A stretch of 37,262 bases of DNA from Candidatus Hodarchaeota archaeon (GCA_016839785.1 JAEOTQ010000134.1:1-37262); one strand, 5' to 3'. Shown: positions 26,101-34,726, numbered from the stretch's first letter. A program made the numbers and translations. Notes: generated by a model from the sequence alone, not told the origin.

Positions 26101-26802
26101 ATGGTTACTAATGATAAAGCCGTTGTAACACTTACAAAAATAAGGAAAACTTATGGGTTTACAGCTGCGCTCAAAAATATAAATCTTACAATTGAAAAGG
26201 GTGAAACGATAGGATTAATTGGAAATAATGGAGCAGGCAAAAGCACTTTGCTTAAAATAATGGCATTACTAGTGTCACCTTCCTCGGGGAGTATGAAGTT
26301 TAATGGATTAGATATGAAGGATCGTAAATCCGATATCAAACGAGATATGGAGGTTTTATTGAGCCAAGTTTTTCTTTTTGATGACCTTACTGGGAGAGAG
26401 AACCTCGAGTATTATTACAAAATGAGTAAAAGAATCACTAACCCCAAACAAGCTGTGAAAGAAATTATTCAGAAGTTCAAGCTTAAATTGTATATCGATC
26501 GACCTGTAAGGGAATATTCCACAGGAATGGCAAAAAAGTTGGAGATTCTTCGCGTTTCCTATCCTACTCTTCCAGAAATATTACTTTTGGATGAACCTTT
26601 TAGTGGATTAGATGTAGAAAATAGAGAAATGCTAAATGAAATTATTGTAGAACGACCACCAGAAACGACTGTGATAATTTGTTCTCATGATTTTGAAGCG
26701 ATTGCTCGATTATGTAGTCGCGTTTACTATTTGGAAAAGGGAAAAATTAGTCAATCCTATCTTCCAACCGAATATAACAAATTCTTAAACTTAAAAGACT
26801 AG
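26101..26802 (+). CDS. ccmA: CcmA-type ABC transporter ATP-binding subunit
   Basis: 233 residues. ATPase that powers release of heme-loaded carrier from CcmC. Walker A is GNNGAGKST, the signature region is EYSTGMAKKLEI, Walker B is EILLLDEPFSGLD and the switch His is in CSHDFEA. This degenerate signature is common in CcmA/ABC-2 ATPases. ATG 26101 is used; GTG 26092 in the same frame is possible. The CcmA name relies on the flanking ccmD and ccmB. Confidence 0.9.
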   Translation: MVTNDKAVVTLTKIRKTYGFTAALKNINLTIEKGETIGLIGNNGAGKSTLLKIMALLVSPSSGSMKFNGLDMKDRKSDIKRDMEVLLSQVFLFDDLTGRENLEYYYKMSKRITNPKQAVKEIIQKFKLKLYIDRPVREYSTGMAKKLEILRVSYPTLPEILLLDEPFSGLDVENREMLNEIIVERPPETTVIICSHDFEAIARLCSRVYYLEKGKISQSYLPTEYNKFLNLKD

Positions 26803-26826
26803 TCTAGAGGAACCTGTTGAAGTATT

Positions 26827-27516
26827 ATGTCTATAATTGTTGATACCTATAACATGATGAAGAAAGATCTAGTTTTAGAATTTCGAACAAAAGAAACACT
26901 TTTCTCCATGGGTTTGTTTTCATTTGCAGCAGTGTTAATATTCTCCTCACTATTCAAACTCATTGAAAATATTACCTTAGAAGCACATTATACCATCTCA
27001 ACAGCAGCAATGTGGTTTATTATTACATTCACAATCATGTTAGGGGTAAATTCGGTGTTCTCCCGAGAAACTCAAAAAAACTCAATTTATTCCCTTCTTT
27101 CATTACCTGTAAAACCCCAGGCAATCTTTTTAGCAAAATTGTTGTACTTACTTGTTATAGTTGGCGTGGTTGAAACTTTTGCCTTCATTGTAGCTATTAT
27201 ATTTTTAAATATCTCTATCCAAGGAAACTTGGCAATTTTCCTAATTGTTTTAATTTTCGGTACAATAGACCTTGCTGTCGCTGGATGTATAGTATCCCTG
27301 TTGACCATTTATGCAAAATCGAAAACTCTTGCCATCCCAATTCTTTTTTTCCCATTAATTATTCCCTCAATAATTATTGCAGCCGATGCCACAAAGAATT
27401 TGACTTTTTATTATGATCCTACTGCAGCTATCTCTAACGCTCTAATCTTGTTTCTCCATGCAGTTATTATCTCAGTCTTAACTCTCTTATTGGTGGAGGA
27501 TTTAATTGCAGAGTAA
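26827..27516 (+). CDS. ccmB: CcmB-type heme exporter membrane subunit
   Basis: 229 residues with six hydrophobic helices, the length of CcmB. The start MMKKDLVLEFRTKETLFSMG and the FSRETQKNSIYSLLSLPVKP loop are the CcmB pattern, including the conserved F-x-x-E-x-x-x-x-x-x-x-x-L-L-x-x-P segment. It begins 24 bases after ccmA and ends the operon. It forms the transmembrane part of the CcmAB ATPase. Confidence 0.9.
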   Translation: MSIIVDTYNMMKKDLVLEFRTKETLFSMGLFSFAAVLIFSSLFKLIENITLEAHYTISTAAMWFIITFTIMLGVNSVFSRETQKNSIYSLLSLPVKPQAIFLAKLLYLLVIVGVVETFAFIVAIIFLNISIQGNLAIFLIVLIFGTIDLAVAGCIVSLLTIYAKSKTLAIPILFFPLIIPSIIIAADATKNLTFYYDPTAAISNALILFLHAVIISVLTLLLVEDLIAE

Positions 27517-27598
27517 AAAAGATAAGGGGTTTTAAGAAAAAATCATTCTCCTACGGAAATAAAATTCCCTAGAAAGAGCACCTATAAAAAAAGGATGA

Positions 27599-27985
27599 TT
27601 AGCCACAGAAATCTTCGTATTCCGCGGGACTCATCAAATTGGCTAGATCCGCGTCGAGATTTGAAGGTTTTACTTTTACCAGCCATGATCCATAAGGATC
27701 CTCATTTACATTTTCTGGAGCATCTTCTAAATCCTCATTGACTTCAATTATTTCTCCAGAGATCGGGCTGAATACATCACTGACAGCTTTCACACTTTCT
27801 ACAGATGTGAACACTTCGCCTTGTGTAACTGTGTCTCCAACTTCTGGAAGCTCTACCATTACAATATCTTTTAGTGAATCTTGGGCAAAATCGGAGATTC
27901 CGATTAAACAAGTACCATCATCTTCCACTCTAACCCATTGGTGTTCTTTATAGTATTTACAGGAATCATCAACTTTGGGGGACAT
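27599..27985 (-). CDS. gcvH: Glycine cleavage system H-type lipoyl protein
   Basis: 128 residues. A lipoyl carrier that shuttles the aminomethyl group in glycine cleavage. The fold shows KYYKEHQWVRVEDDGT, GISDFAQDSLKDIVMVELPE and the lipoyl-lysine loop SVESVKAVSDVFSPISGEI (Lys near residue 72), then PYGSWLVKVK. All match GcvH closely. No gcvT, gcvP or lpd gene is here. It is divergent from the hdr operon with a 262-base gap. A role as a lipoate-binding partner of Hdr-like enzymes (LbpA of sulfur oxidation) is a context-based alternative, weaker than GcvH itself. Confidence 0.92.
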   Translation of the reverse strand: MSPKVDDSCKYYKEHQWVRVEDDGTCLIGISDFAQDSLKDIVMVELPEVGDTVTQGEVFTSVESVKAVSDVFSPISGEIIEVNEDLEDAPENVNEDPYGSWLVKVKPSNLDADLANLMSPAEYEDFCG

Positions 27986-28182
27986 ATTTTAACACTTCTT
28001 TTCAAAATCTAATAATGTTGTGCCCCATTGAGAATGTGTCCTTAAAAAATTTTTTAGTTCAGAGTAGGACTATGATAAAATAATTCTATATCAGAATAGT
28101 TTTGCATAATTATTAGATATAATATCTTTGCTATTGTTATCTTTGGGTTAGAGGAGGCTACAAAACGACCACTGATCAAAGA

Positions 28183-28190
28183 ATATATAA
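28183..28190 (+). promoter_or_regulatory. TATA-like box before the hdr operon
   Basis: ATATATAA preceded by CAAAGA (BRE-like) lies 65-75 bases before the hdrC start. It would place transcription start near 28215, a leader of about 40 bases. Confidence 0.5.
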
Positions 28191-28256
28191 ACTTAGTAAT
28201 TACATCTGTCGACAATTTCATTTTAGTTAGCATTAGGGCTAGTAAATGTGATTTTC

Positions 28257-28892
28257 ATGGCCATACAGACCTTTAATCTAAATACTGCCGATTTAAACTT
28301 CAAAAATGAAGTGGTTGCTGAAGAGGGTGGTGAGCACCTAAAAAAGTGTTTTCAATGTTCTTCCTGTACATTAACATGTCCTGTCTCAGATGCGGGACTG
28401 GATCTTAACCCTCGAAATATAATTCGACAAGTTTTAGTAGGAATGCGAAAAGAAGTCTTAGAATCCAAAGCTATCTGGCAAGGTGTGGGTGGTTATGAAT
28501 GTACGGATAGATGTCCACAAAATGTCCGTTTTACGGAAATTGTCGAGGCTTTACGCCGCATTGCAGTTCGTGAATCTAAGAATAAGGATAAAAACAAGCG
28601 TATTCGTTTATCTAAAGAAGGAAAATTAAAACATTCGTTTGATAAAAGATTTTCAGAGAGTGTTTGGCTCTGGGGTAGAACATGGGAGCCAGAAATGATT
28701 GGTCGCTACCTTATGTATGGACGGGGCCTTCCATTCGGAGCACTAGCAGGATTTAGATACGTTTCTATGATGCTTGGTATGTTTTTAAAATTCAAGATTG
28801 AATTTTTCCCACCATGGAACTCTAAAGCGAGAAGAGAGGTTCGAGCGATATACAAAAAAGCAAAAAAGAAAGAACAGGAGATAAACGCATGA
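28257..28892 (+). CDS. hdrC: HdrC-like heterodisulfide reductase iron-sulfur subunit, second cluster site incomplete
   Basis: About 211 residues. It wires electrons between HdrA and HdrB. The first [4Fe-4S] site, CFQCSSCTLTCP (about 31-42), is complete. The second normally reads WxCxxCxxCxxxCP; here it is WQGVGGYECTDRCPQ, so the first two cysteines are glycines and only two remain. The DNA (28480-28520) is unambiguous. A C-terminal basic region follows. Either this subunit lost one cluster or it binds it with other ligands. GTG 28248 is an in-frame extension. The stop overlaps the hdrB start by four bases (ATGA). Confidence 0.85.
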   Translation: MAIQTFNLNTADLNFKNEVVAEEGGEHLKKCFQCSSCTLTCPVSDAGLDLNPRNIIRQVLVGMRKEVLESKAIWQGVGGYECTDRCPQNVRFTEIVEALRRIAVRESKNKDKNKRIRLSKEGKLKHSFDKRFSESVWLWGRTWEPEMIGRYLMYGRGLPFGALAGFRYVSMMLGMFLKFKIEFFPPWNSKARREVRAIYKKAKKKEQEINA

Positions 28893-29773
28893 AAGTCGGT
28901 TATTATCCAGGATGTTCACTCCACAAAGTGGCAAAGGAATACAATAAATCAACCTACAGGATTGCAGAAAGGCTAGGGTTGGAGATGGAGGAGATAAAAG
29001 ATTGGAACTGTTGTGGCGCATTGGAAGTTCAGGCTGGAAATCCACTCGCTGCAAAAGGTATAGTTGCTAGAAATCTAGCTTTAGCCGAGGAACAAAATTT
29101 TGATTTACTAACAGCGGTATGTCCTGCTTGTGCATACCAATTAATTAATGTAAATCGGATGATGATAGAAGAAAAACAGAAAGCCGCTGAAATTAACTCA
29201 TTGATGGATAATAAGAACTATACTCCTGGCAGCGTAAAACCGATGCACTTTCTACAAGTACTTCGTGATAAGGTTGGTTTAGAGAAAATCAAGGAGCTTA
29301 TTCTCCCAGATAATCCTCTTGCAGGAAGAAAAGGGGTTTCTTATTATGGATGCTTTTGTGTACGCCCAGGGGATATTATCCAATTTGAGGATCCAGATAA
29401 TCCTACATTTATGGATGATCTGATAAATGTTGTAGGAGCGGAAACTCCACACTTTCCAATGAAAACAAAATGTTGTGGAGCAACTCAATTACTAGTAGCA
29501 AAACCTACGGTGGAAACATTAACAGGAAATATCATTGTCAATGCCAAAGAAGTCGGTGCTGAATTTATTGTAGTAGCTTGTCAGATGTGTGCATTAGCTC
29601 TTGATGGACAGCAAAAACAAGCCATAAAGAGAGTCGGTGGCGGAGATTTCAGCATTCCAGTTTTATACTTTAGTCAATTACTTGGTATAGGAATGGGTCT
29701 TAGTTACAAGTCATTAGGACTTGGTTCGAATTATGTATCACCAAAAAAATTGATGAAACCTGTTAAAGCATGA
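28889..29773 (+). CDS. hdrB: HdrB-like heterodisulfide reductase catalytic subunit
   Basis: 294 residues with two cysteine-rich CCG domains that hold non-cubane [4Fe-4S] clusters in HdrB. Domain one: YYPGCSLH, WNCCGALE and CPACAYQL. Domain two: YYGCFCVRPG, TKCCGATQ and CQMCALAL. All cysteines of both motifs are present. In methanogens this subunit reduces the CoM-S-S-CoB disulfide; in other archaea the substrate is another disulfide or thiol-linked compound. It is coupled to hdrC and followed by the fused HdrD-like gene. Confidence 0.9.
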   Translation: MKVGYYPGCSLHKVAKEYNKSTYRIAERLGLEMEEIKDWNCCGALEVQAGNPLAAKGIVARNLALAEEQNFDLLTAVCPACAYQLINVNRMMIEEKQKAAEINSLMDNKNYTPGSVKPMHFLQVLRDKVGLEKIKELILPDNPLAGRKGVSYYGCFCVRPGDIIQFEDPDNPTFMDDLINVVGAETPHFPMKTKCCGATQLLVAKPTVETLTGNIIVNAKEVGAEFIVVACQMCALALDGQQKQAIKRVGGGDFSIPVLYFSQLLGIGMGLSYKSLGLGSNYVSPKKLMKPVKA

Positions 29774-29785
29774 GGAGATATGAGA

Positions 29786-30919
29786 ATGGTAATATCAGAG
29801 AGCCCAATAAATTACGAGGTCGAAATTAAATCGGAAGAACTCAAATCCATGTTGCGTGCGTGCTATCAATGTTCCTCCTGTACTAGTGTATGTCCAGTCC
29901 GTAGATATTCTAAATATAATCCTAGAAAGATCATTCATAATTATTTATTTGATTATGAAGTGACAGAGGATGATTTAACAGCTTGTTTGACTTGTGGATT
30001 ATGTTTAGAAGTGTGTCCACAAAAGATCGATTTTCCAGAATTTATACGGTTATCTCGGGAACAACACGGAGTAAATGCAGACCTCTTCGCTCATCATAAT
30101 ATTTTCAATATTATGCAGGTATTCATGAATGAAATGACAGATTCAGGGATGAAATTTGATTATGAGGGAGAACTGGATCGAGAGTCATCAATAGCTTATT
30201 TTCCTGGTTGTATTGATCTGTATGATAAATTTCTAGATCTTAAAGAAACAAGTTTCCATCAAATAGGCCAAAGCGCAATTAATGTAATCAATAAAACTGG
30301 GGTAAAACCCAACCTATTATCATTAAAATGTTGTGGTCATGATGCTTATTGGACTGGAGATATGGATGCGTATGATCAGGTTCGAGAATATAATACCAAA
30401 GTCATCAAAGACTCTGGAATATCCACTTTAGTTGTATCCTGTGCTGAGTGCTATTATTCCTTTATGGATTTATACAACCTAGACGGAGTGAAAATTCAGC
30501 ATATCGCACATTTCATCGAAGAGCGCCAAGAGAAACTACAGTTTAATGGTGAAGCAACAACTCTTACTTATCATGACCCTTGTCGGCTCGGACGATTTAT
30601 GAATGAGTATGAAAGTCCAAGAAATGTGTTAAAAGCTACTGGTGCATCAATTAAGGAACTTTCACTAAATAAACAATTTACGAAATGTTGTGGAGTTTCT
30701 GCGTGGTTACGTTGTGATGATACCTCACGAGCTATTATGCTACGAAAACTACAGGAAGCCACTCAAGCAGTTGGGGAAGAAGGGACACTGGGTGTAGCAT
30801 GTTCGAAATGTTATGCACACCTCAATTGTGTCTTAGAGGACAAAAAACCTCAACACGATTTCAAAATCAAAGTTAAAGAACTGGGTATGATAGTAGATGA
30901 GAGGTCGAGCTCTAAATAG
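29786..30919 (+). CDS. HdrD-like fused HdrC-HdrB protein
   Basis: 377 residues. The N-terminal part has two complete [4Fe-4S] sites, CYQCSSCTSVCP and CLTCGLCLEVCP, and the C-terminal part two CCG domains: YFPGCID with LKCCGHDA and CAECYY, then HDPCRLG with TKCCGVSA and CSKCYAHL. This is the architecture of HdrD, GlpC and lactate-oxidase LldE/LutA-type proteins. It gives the cluster a second disulfide- or substrate-reducing head and supplies the clusters that the separate HdrC lacks. ATG 29786 is chosen; GAGGAG lies eight bases upstream, while ATG 29780 would be too close. Confidence 0.87.
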   Translation: MVISESPINYEVEIKSEELKSMLRACYQCSSCTSVCPVRRYSKYNPRKIIHNYLFDYEVTEDDLTACLTCGLCLEVCPQKIDFPEFIRLSREQHGVNADLFAHHNIFNIMQVFMNEMTDSGMKFDYEGELDRESSIAYFPGCIDLYDKFLDLKETSFHQIGQSAINVINKTGVKPNLLSLKCCGHDAYWTGDMDAYDQVREYNTKVIKDSGISTLVVSCAECYYSFMDLYNLDGVKIQHIAHFIEERQEKLQFNGEATTLTYHDPCRLGRFMNEYESPRNVLKATGASIKELSLNKQFTKCCGVSAWLRCDDTSRAIMLRKLQEATQAVGEEGTLGVACSKCYAHLNCVLEDKKPQHDFKIKVKELGMIVDERSSSK

Positions 30920-30938
30920 TTAAATGAGAGGACGAAAA

Positions 30939-33900
30939 ATGGCTGAAACAATGTTAGGATCTGTAGCAGTAATAGGAGGAGGAATTGCTGGAATACAAGC
31001 TTCCTTGGACATGGCTGATCAAGGCTTTCTTGTCTATCTCATTGAAAGCAATCCATCAATAGGTGGAAGGATGGTTCAACTAGATAAGACTTTTCCTACG
31101 TTAGATTGCGCAATGTGTATACTGGGACCCAAGTTAGTTGATGTGCAACGACATCCAAATATTAGACTTTTAACCTATTGTGATCCTCAAGATCTCTCTG
31201 GTTCGCCTGGAAACTTTAAATTAAAATATTTAAAGAAAGCAAGGTATGTAGACGAAGATAAGTGTACAGGGTGTGGGGATTGTGAGGCAAGCTGTCCATA
31301 TTGGGTTGTTGATGAGTTTAATGATAACTTGATGAGGAAGGATAAAAAAGGCCGAGACAAACCTGGGAGAAAAACAGTTTCTATTCCTTTTCCTCAAGCC
31401 GTACCTAAAATCGCATATATTCAGGCCCATAACTGTGCTTATCTTACGAAAGGTAAGTGTGGAATTTGTAAGAAGAAGTGTGGCCCTGGTGCAATAGATT
31501 ATGAACAAAAGGACGAGGTAAGAGAGGTTAATGTAGGTGCAGTTATTGTAGCCACTGGGTTTGATCCATTTGATGCAAAAGAAATCACAAGCCTTCATTT
31601 TGGTCAATATCCAAACGTTGTAACCACTTTACAATTTGAACGGTTTTTGAATGCCTCTGGTCCAACTGGTGGGGAAGTGATACGTCCCTTTGACCAGAAA
31701 CATCCAAAGAAGATTGCATTTTTACAGTGTGTAGGTTCTCGAAACCCCTCGCTTAATAGGAATTATTGCTCTGCTGCTTGTTGCATGTATGCGGTAAAAG
31801 AAGCAATAATGGCGAAAGAACATGATCCAGATGTAGAAGCATATATCTTTTATATGGATATACGAGCATTTGGAAAAGGGTTTGAAGAATTTTATCAACG
31901 TGCAATAACAGAATTTAATATTCATTTCATTAAATCAAGAGTAAGTGAAATAAGAGAAAATCCTGAAAATAGAAATCTAATTATTAAATATGAAGATTTC
32001 AAAGGAACTCCGGGTATTTCAACCGAAGAAATGGATATGGTAGTTCTATCTACAGGATTAGATCCATCATCACACTCAGAATATCTGTCTCAAAGTCTAA
32101 ATCTAGAGTTATCAGACACTGGCTTTGTTGTAACTGATCCATTAAAACCATTAGAGACTAATCAAGAAGGAGTTTTTGTATGTGGTGTTGCCTCTAGTCC
32201 TAAAGATATTCCAGACACCGTTGCTCAAGCGAGTGGCGCAGCTGCAAAAGCATCTATCTTACTCAAAGACGTTAGAGGCACCGAAATTGAAGAAATAAAA
32301 CTTCCACGAGCAATTAAAGTTAGTGCAACCGATGAACCACGAATCGGAGTTCTTGTCTGTCATTGTGGACATAATATAGGGTCCGTTGTTGATTGTGCAG
32401 AAGTTGCAGAGTATTCAAAGCAATTCGATAACGTGGTTTATGCAACCGATCCAATGTATGCTTGTGCTGCAGACTCTCAGGTTATGATAAAAGAGGCAAT
32501 CAAAGAGTACAACCTTAATCGAGTAATCGTGGCCTCTTGTACTCCACGTACTCATGAACCGTTATTTAGAAGCACTCTTATGGAAGCTGGTTTGAATGAA
32601 TTTCTATTTGATCTTGTCAATTTGCGAGAACAGGTATCATGGGTACACCCTCATCAAAAGGAAGAAGCTAATGAAAAAGCAAAGGATTTAGTACGTGGCG
32701 CAATTACACGTGCATGTGGCCTCGAACCATTGTTCAAAGAAAAGATCCCAATAATCCAAAAAGCTCTTGTAATCGGTGGTGGTAGTGCTGGAATGACTAG
32801 CGCCCTTGATCTTGCGAGAGCAGGTTATCCTGTCTATTTAATAGAGAAAGAAGCTCAACTTGGAGGAGAACTTCTTAAAATACCAGAGTTGCACAATGGT
32901 TTGAAAGGACCAGAAATAGTTACACAGATGCAGAAAGAAATTGAAAATGAACCTGATATCACTGTTTTTACTAATACTGAGCTTGAAGAACTTAGTGGAG
33001 CAGTTGGAAACTTTAAAGGAAAAGTTCATGGTAAAGAAATTAATTTTGGAGCAGTAATCCTTGCAACAGGAGCAGAACCATTTACACCGAATGGTTACTA
33101 TAATTACGGCACCGTCTCTAATGTTATTACTCAACGCGAATTAGAGGAACGGTTTGATGAAGTAGATCCTCAGAATGTAGTAATGATTCAGTGTGTTGGC
33201 TCCCGAGAGGAAGAAGCACCAAGGACATATTGTTCGAGAATATGTTGTACTGTAGCAATAAAGAATAGTATCAGAATAAAGGAAAGGAATCCTAATGCAA
33301 ACGTATTCGTCATTTACAAAGATATTAGAACATATGGAGATCTAGAAGAATTATATCTGAAATCAAGAGAATTAGGTACGGTTTTCATTCGATATACTGA
33401 TGAACGAGAACCAATTGTGGATTCCAATGGAACAGTGACCGTTTTTGATGAGATGCTTGGAGTTAATCTACAAGTTACCCCCGATTTGATAGTCCTTAGC
33501 GTTCCCCTTGTACCCAAACCAAACGAGAAATTAGGGCAGATGTTTAAATGCGCACGGGGTGCTGATAATTTCTTTTTAGAAGCACATGTCAAACTTCGAC
33601 CCATTGATTTTGCAACTGATGTAATTTTCTTAGCAGGAACTAGTCAATTTCCAAAATTTACCACTGAAAGTATCTCTCAAGGAAGTGGTGCAGCTGTAAG
33701 AGTAATGGCACTCCTTGCTAAAGGGTATATATTATCAGAAGGTGCTATTGCCAATGTCAATCAAGATATTTGTCGAGGTTGCGGTAGATGTGAACAGGTT
33801 TGTCCATTTAAAGCAATCGAACTTGAGGTTAAAACCATTAAAATGGAAACACAAGACCTTAAAATGGTTAAAGCAGTTGTAAATGAAGGCGTATGCAAGG

Positions 33901-34055
33901 GTTGTGGAACCTGTGTTGTAACATGTCCAGTTTCTGCAATAAATATCAAACACTTCCCTGATAAGCTAATTGAATCTCAATTTGAGTCAATATTAACAAA
34001 ACCTGATTTTACCGAAAAGGTGGAAGCAGATTCACCTTCAATGGAGGCGCCATAG
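30939..34055 (+). CDS. hdrA: Double HdrA: two FAD modules plus ferredoxin domains in one chain
   Basis: About 1038 residues. First half: FAD-binding GGGIAGIQ (near 18), CAMCILGP, a ferredoxin site CTGCGDCEASCP (near 114), a further Cys-rich site KCGICKKKCG and an HdrA block CVGSRNPS with SAACCMYAVKEA. The middle (about 470-590) is the classic HdrA N-terminal domain (VCHCGHNIGSVVDC, VASCTPRTHEPLFR, LREQVSWVH). Second half: another FAD module IGGGSAGM (near 617), CVGSREEEAPRTYCSRICC and two terminal ferredoxin sites CRGCGRCEQVCP (near 951) and CKGCGTCVVTCP (near 991). HdrA carries the bifurcating flavin. ATG 30939 is used because GAGAGG lies nine bases upstream; ATG 30924 is also possible. Confidence 0.9.
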   Translation: MAETMLGSVAVIGGGIAGIQASLDMADQGFLVYLIESNPSIGGRMVQLDKTFPTLDCAMCILGPKLVDVQRHPNIRLLTYCDPQDLSGSPGNFKLKYLKKARYVDEDKCTGCGDCEASCPYWVVDEFNDNLMRKDKKGRDKPGRKTVSIPFPQAVPKIAYIQAHNCAYLTKGKCGICKKKCGPGAIDYEQKDEVREVNVGAVIVATGFDPFDAKEITSLHFGQYPNVVTTLQFERFLNASGPTGGEVIRPFDQKHPKKIAFLQCVGSRNPSLNRNYCSAACCMYAVKEAIMAKEHDPDVEAYIFYMDIRAFGKGFEEFYQRAITEFNIHFIKSRVSEIRENPENRNLIIKYEDFKGTPGISTEEMDMVVLSTGLDPSSHSEYLSQSLNLELSDTGFVVTDPLKPLETNQEGVFVCGVASSPKDIPDTVAQASGAAAKASILLKDVRGTEIEEIKLPRAIKVSATDEPRIGVLVCHCGHNIGSVVDCAEVAEYSKQFDNVVYATDPMYACAADSQVMIKEAIKEYNLNRVIVASCTPRTHEPLFRSTLMEAGLNEFLFDLVNLREQVSWVHPHQKEEANEKAKDLVRGAITRACGLEPLFKEKIPIIQKALVIGGGSAGMTSALDLARAGYPVYLIEKEAQLGGELLKIPELHNGLKGPEIVTQMQKEIENEPDITVFTNTELEELSGAVGNFKGKVHGKEINFGAVILATGAEPFTPNGYYNYGTVSNVITQRELEERFDEVDPQNVVMIQCVGSREEEAPRTYCSRICCTVAIKNSIRIKERNPNANVFVIYKDIRTYGDLEELYLKSRELGTVFIRYTDEREPIVDSNGTVTVFDEMLGVNLQVTPDLIVLSVPLVPKPNEKLGQMFKCARGADNFFLEAHVKLRPIDFATDVIFLAGTSQFPKFTTESISQGSGAAVRVMALLAKGYILSEGAIANVNQDICRGCGRCEQVCPFKAIELEVKTIKMETQDLKMVKAVVNEGVCKGCGTCVVTCPVSAINIKHFPDKLIESQFESILTKPDFTEKVEADSPSMEAP

Positions 34056-34071
34056 TAAATAGAGGATGATA

Positions 34072-34506
34072 ATGATGACACAAGCAGAAACTTCAACAAA
34101 TACTGAAACTTTTGAACCAACAATTATTGTATTTGCCTGTAATTGGTGCTCATATGCTGGTGCTGATTTAGCTGGCGTATCTAGATTGAAATATCCTAGT
34201 AATGTCAGAATTGTCCGTGTTATGTGCTCTGGTAGAGTGGATCCAGCTTTTGTAATGAAAGCTTTTCTAAAAGGAGCTGATGGAGTCATGGTTGCAGGTT
34301 GTCATCCAGGGGATTGTCATTATCTTGAAGGTAACCTAAGAGCAAAAGAGCGCATCGATAAAATGGTTGAAGCTATGCATATCCTTGGTTTTGAAGTTGA
34401 TCGATTCCGACTTGAATGGATATCAGCGAGTGAAGGTAAGCGATTTGCTCAAATTATGACAGAATTTACAGAGCAAATACGTAATCTCGGTCCATTGAAA
34501 AGCTAA
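34072..34506 (+). CDS. mvhD: MvhD-like [2Fe-2S] electron-transfer subunit
   Basis: About 144 residues. Links an electron-donating enzyme to HdrA. The cluster cysteines are in ACNWCSY, RVMCSGRVD and GCHPGDCHYLEGN, the standard MvhD/FlpD layout. Three close ATGs exist (34066, 34072, 34075); AGAGGA at 34061-34066 makes 34072 or 34075 the probable start. It ends the hdr operon and is followed by a T-rich tract. No mvhA/mvhG hydrogenase or formate dehydrogenase gene is in the window, so the donor is unknown. Confidence 0.9.
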   Translation: MMTQAETSTNTETFEPTIIVFACNWCSYAGADLAGVSRLKYPSNVRIVRVMCSGRVDPAFVMKAFLKGADGVMVAGCHPGDCHYLEGNLRAKERIDKMVEAMHILGFEVDRFRLEWISASEGKRFAQIMTEFTEQIRNLGPLKS

Positions 34507-34533
34507 TCTGGAATTAATATAGGAAACTTCACT

Positions 34534-34548
34534 CCTTTTCTTTTTTCT
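34534..34548 (+). terminator. T-rich tract after the hdr operon
   Basis: CCTTTTCTTTTTTCTC lies about 28 bases past the mvhD stop. This fits an archaeal oligo-T terminator without a hairpin. Confidence 0.45.
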
Positions 34549-34726
34549 CAATACTAGCTATACACTCTCTGCATGGAGATATAACCTCCGAGTACTTTCC
34601 AAACCTGGTATGCTTATGATCAAATATTCTGGTTTGCGGAACATCTTATCAATAATTCTTAAAAAGAGTCTTTCCAATAAATTGTGACTGGAGTCGATTT
34701 TTCTGAAACCTAGAACCAAATTCTTT

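Noticed and set aside
31230..31607. Minus-strand frame of 125 codons inside hdrA
   Set aside because: Antisense to conserved ferredoxin and FAD regions; no start context and no family resemblance.
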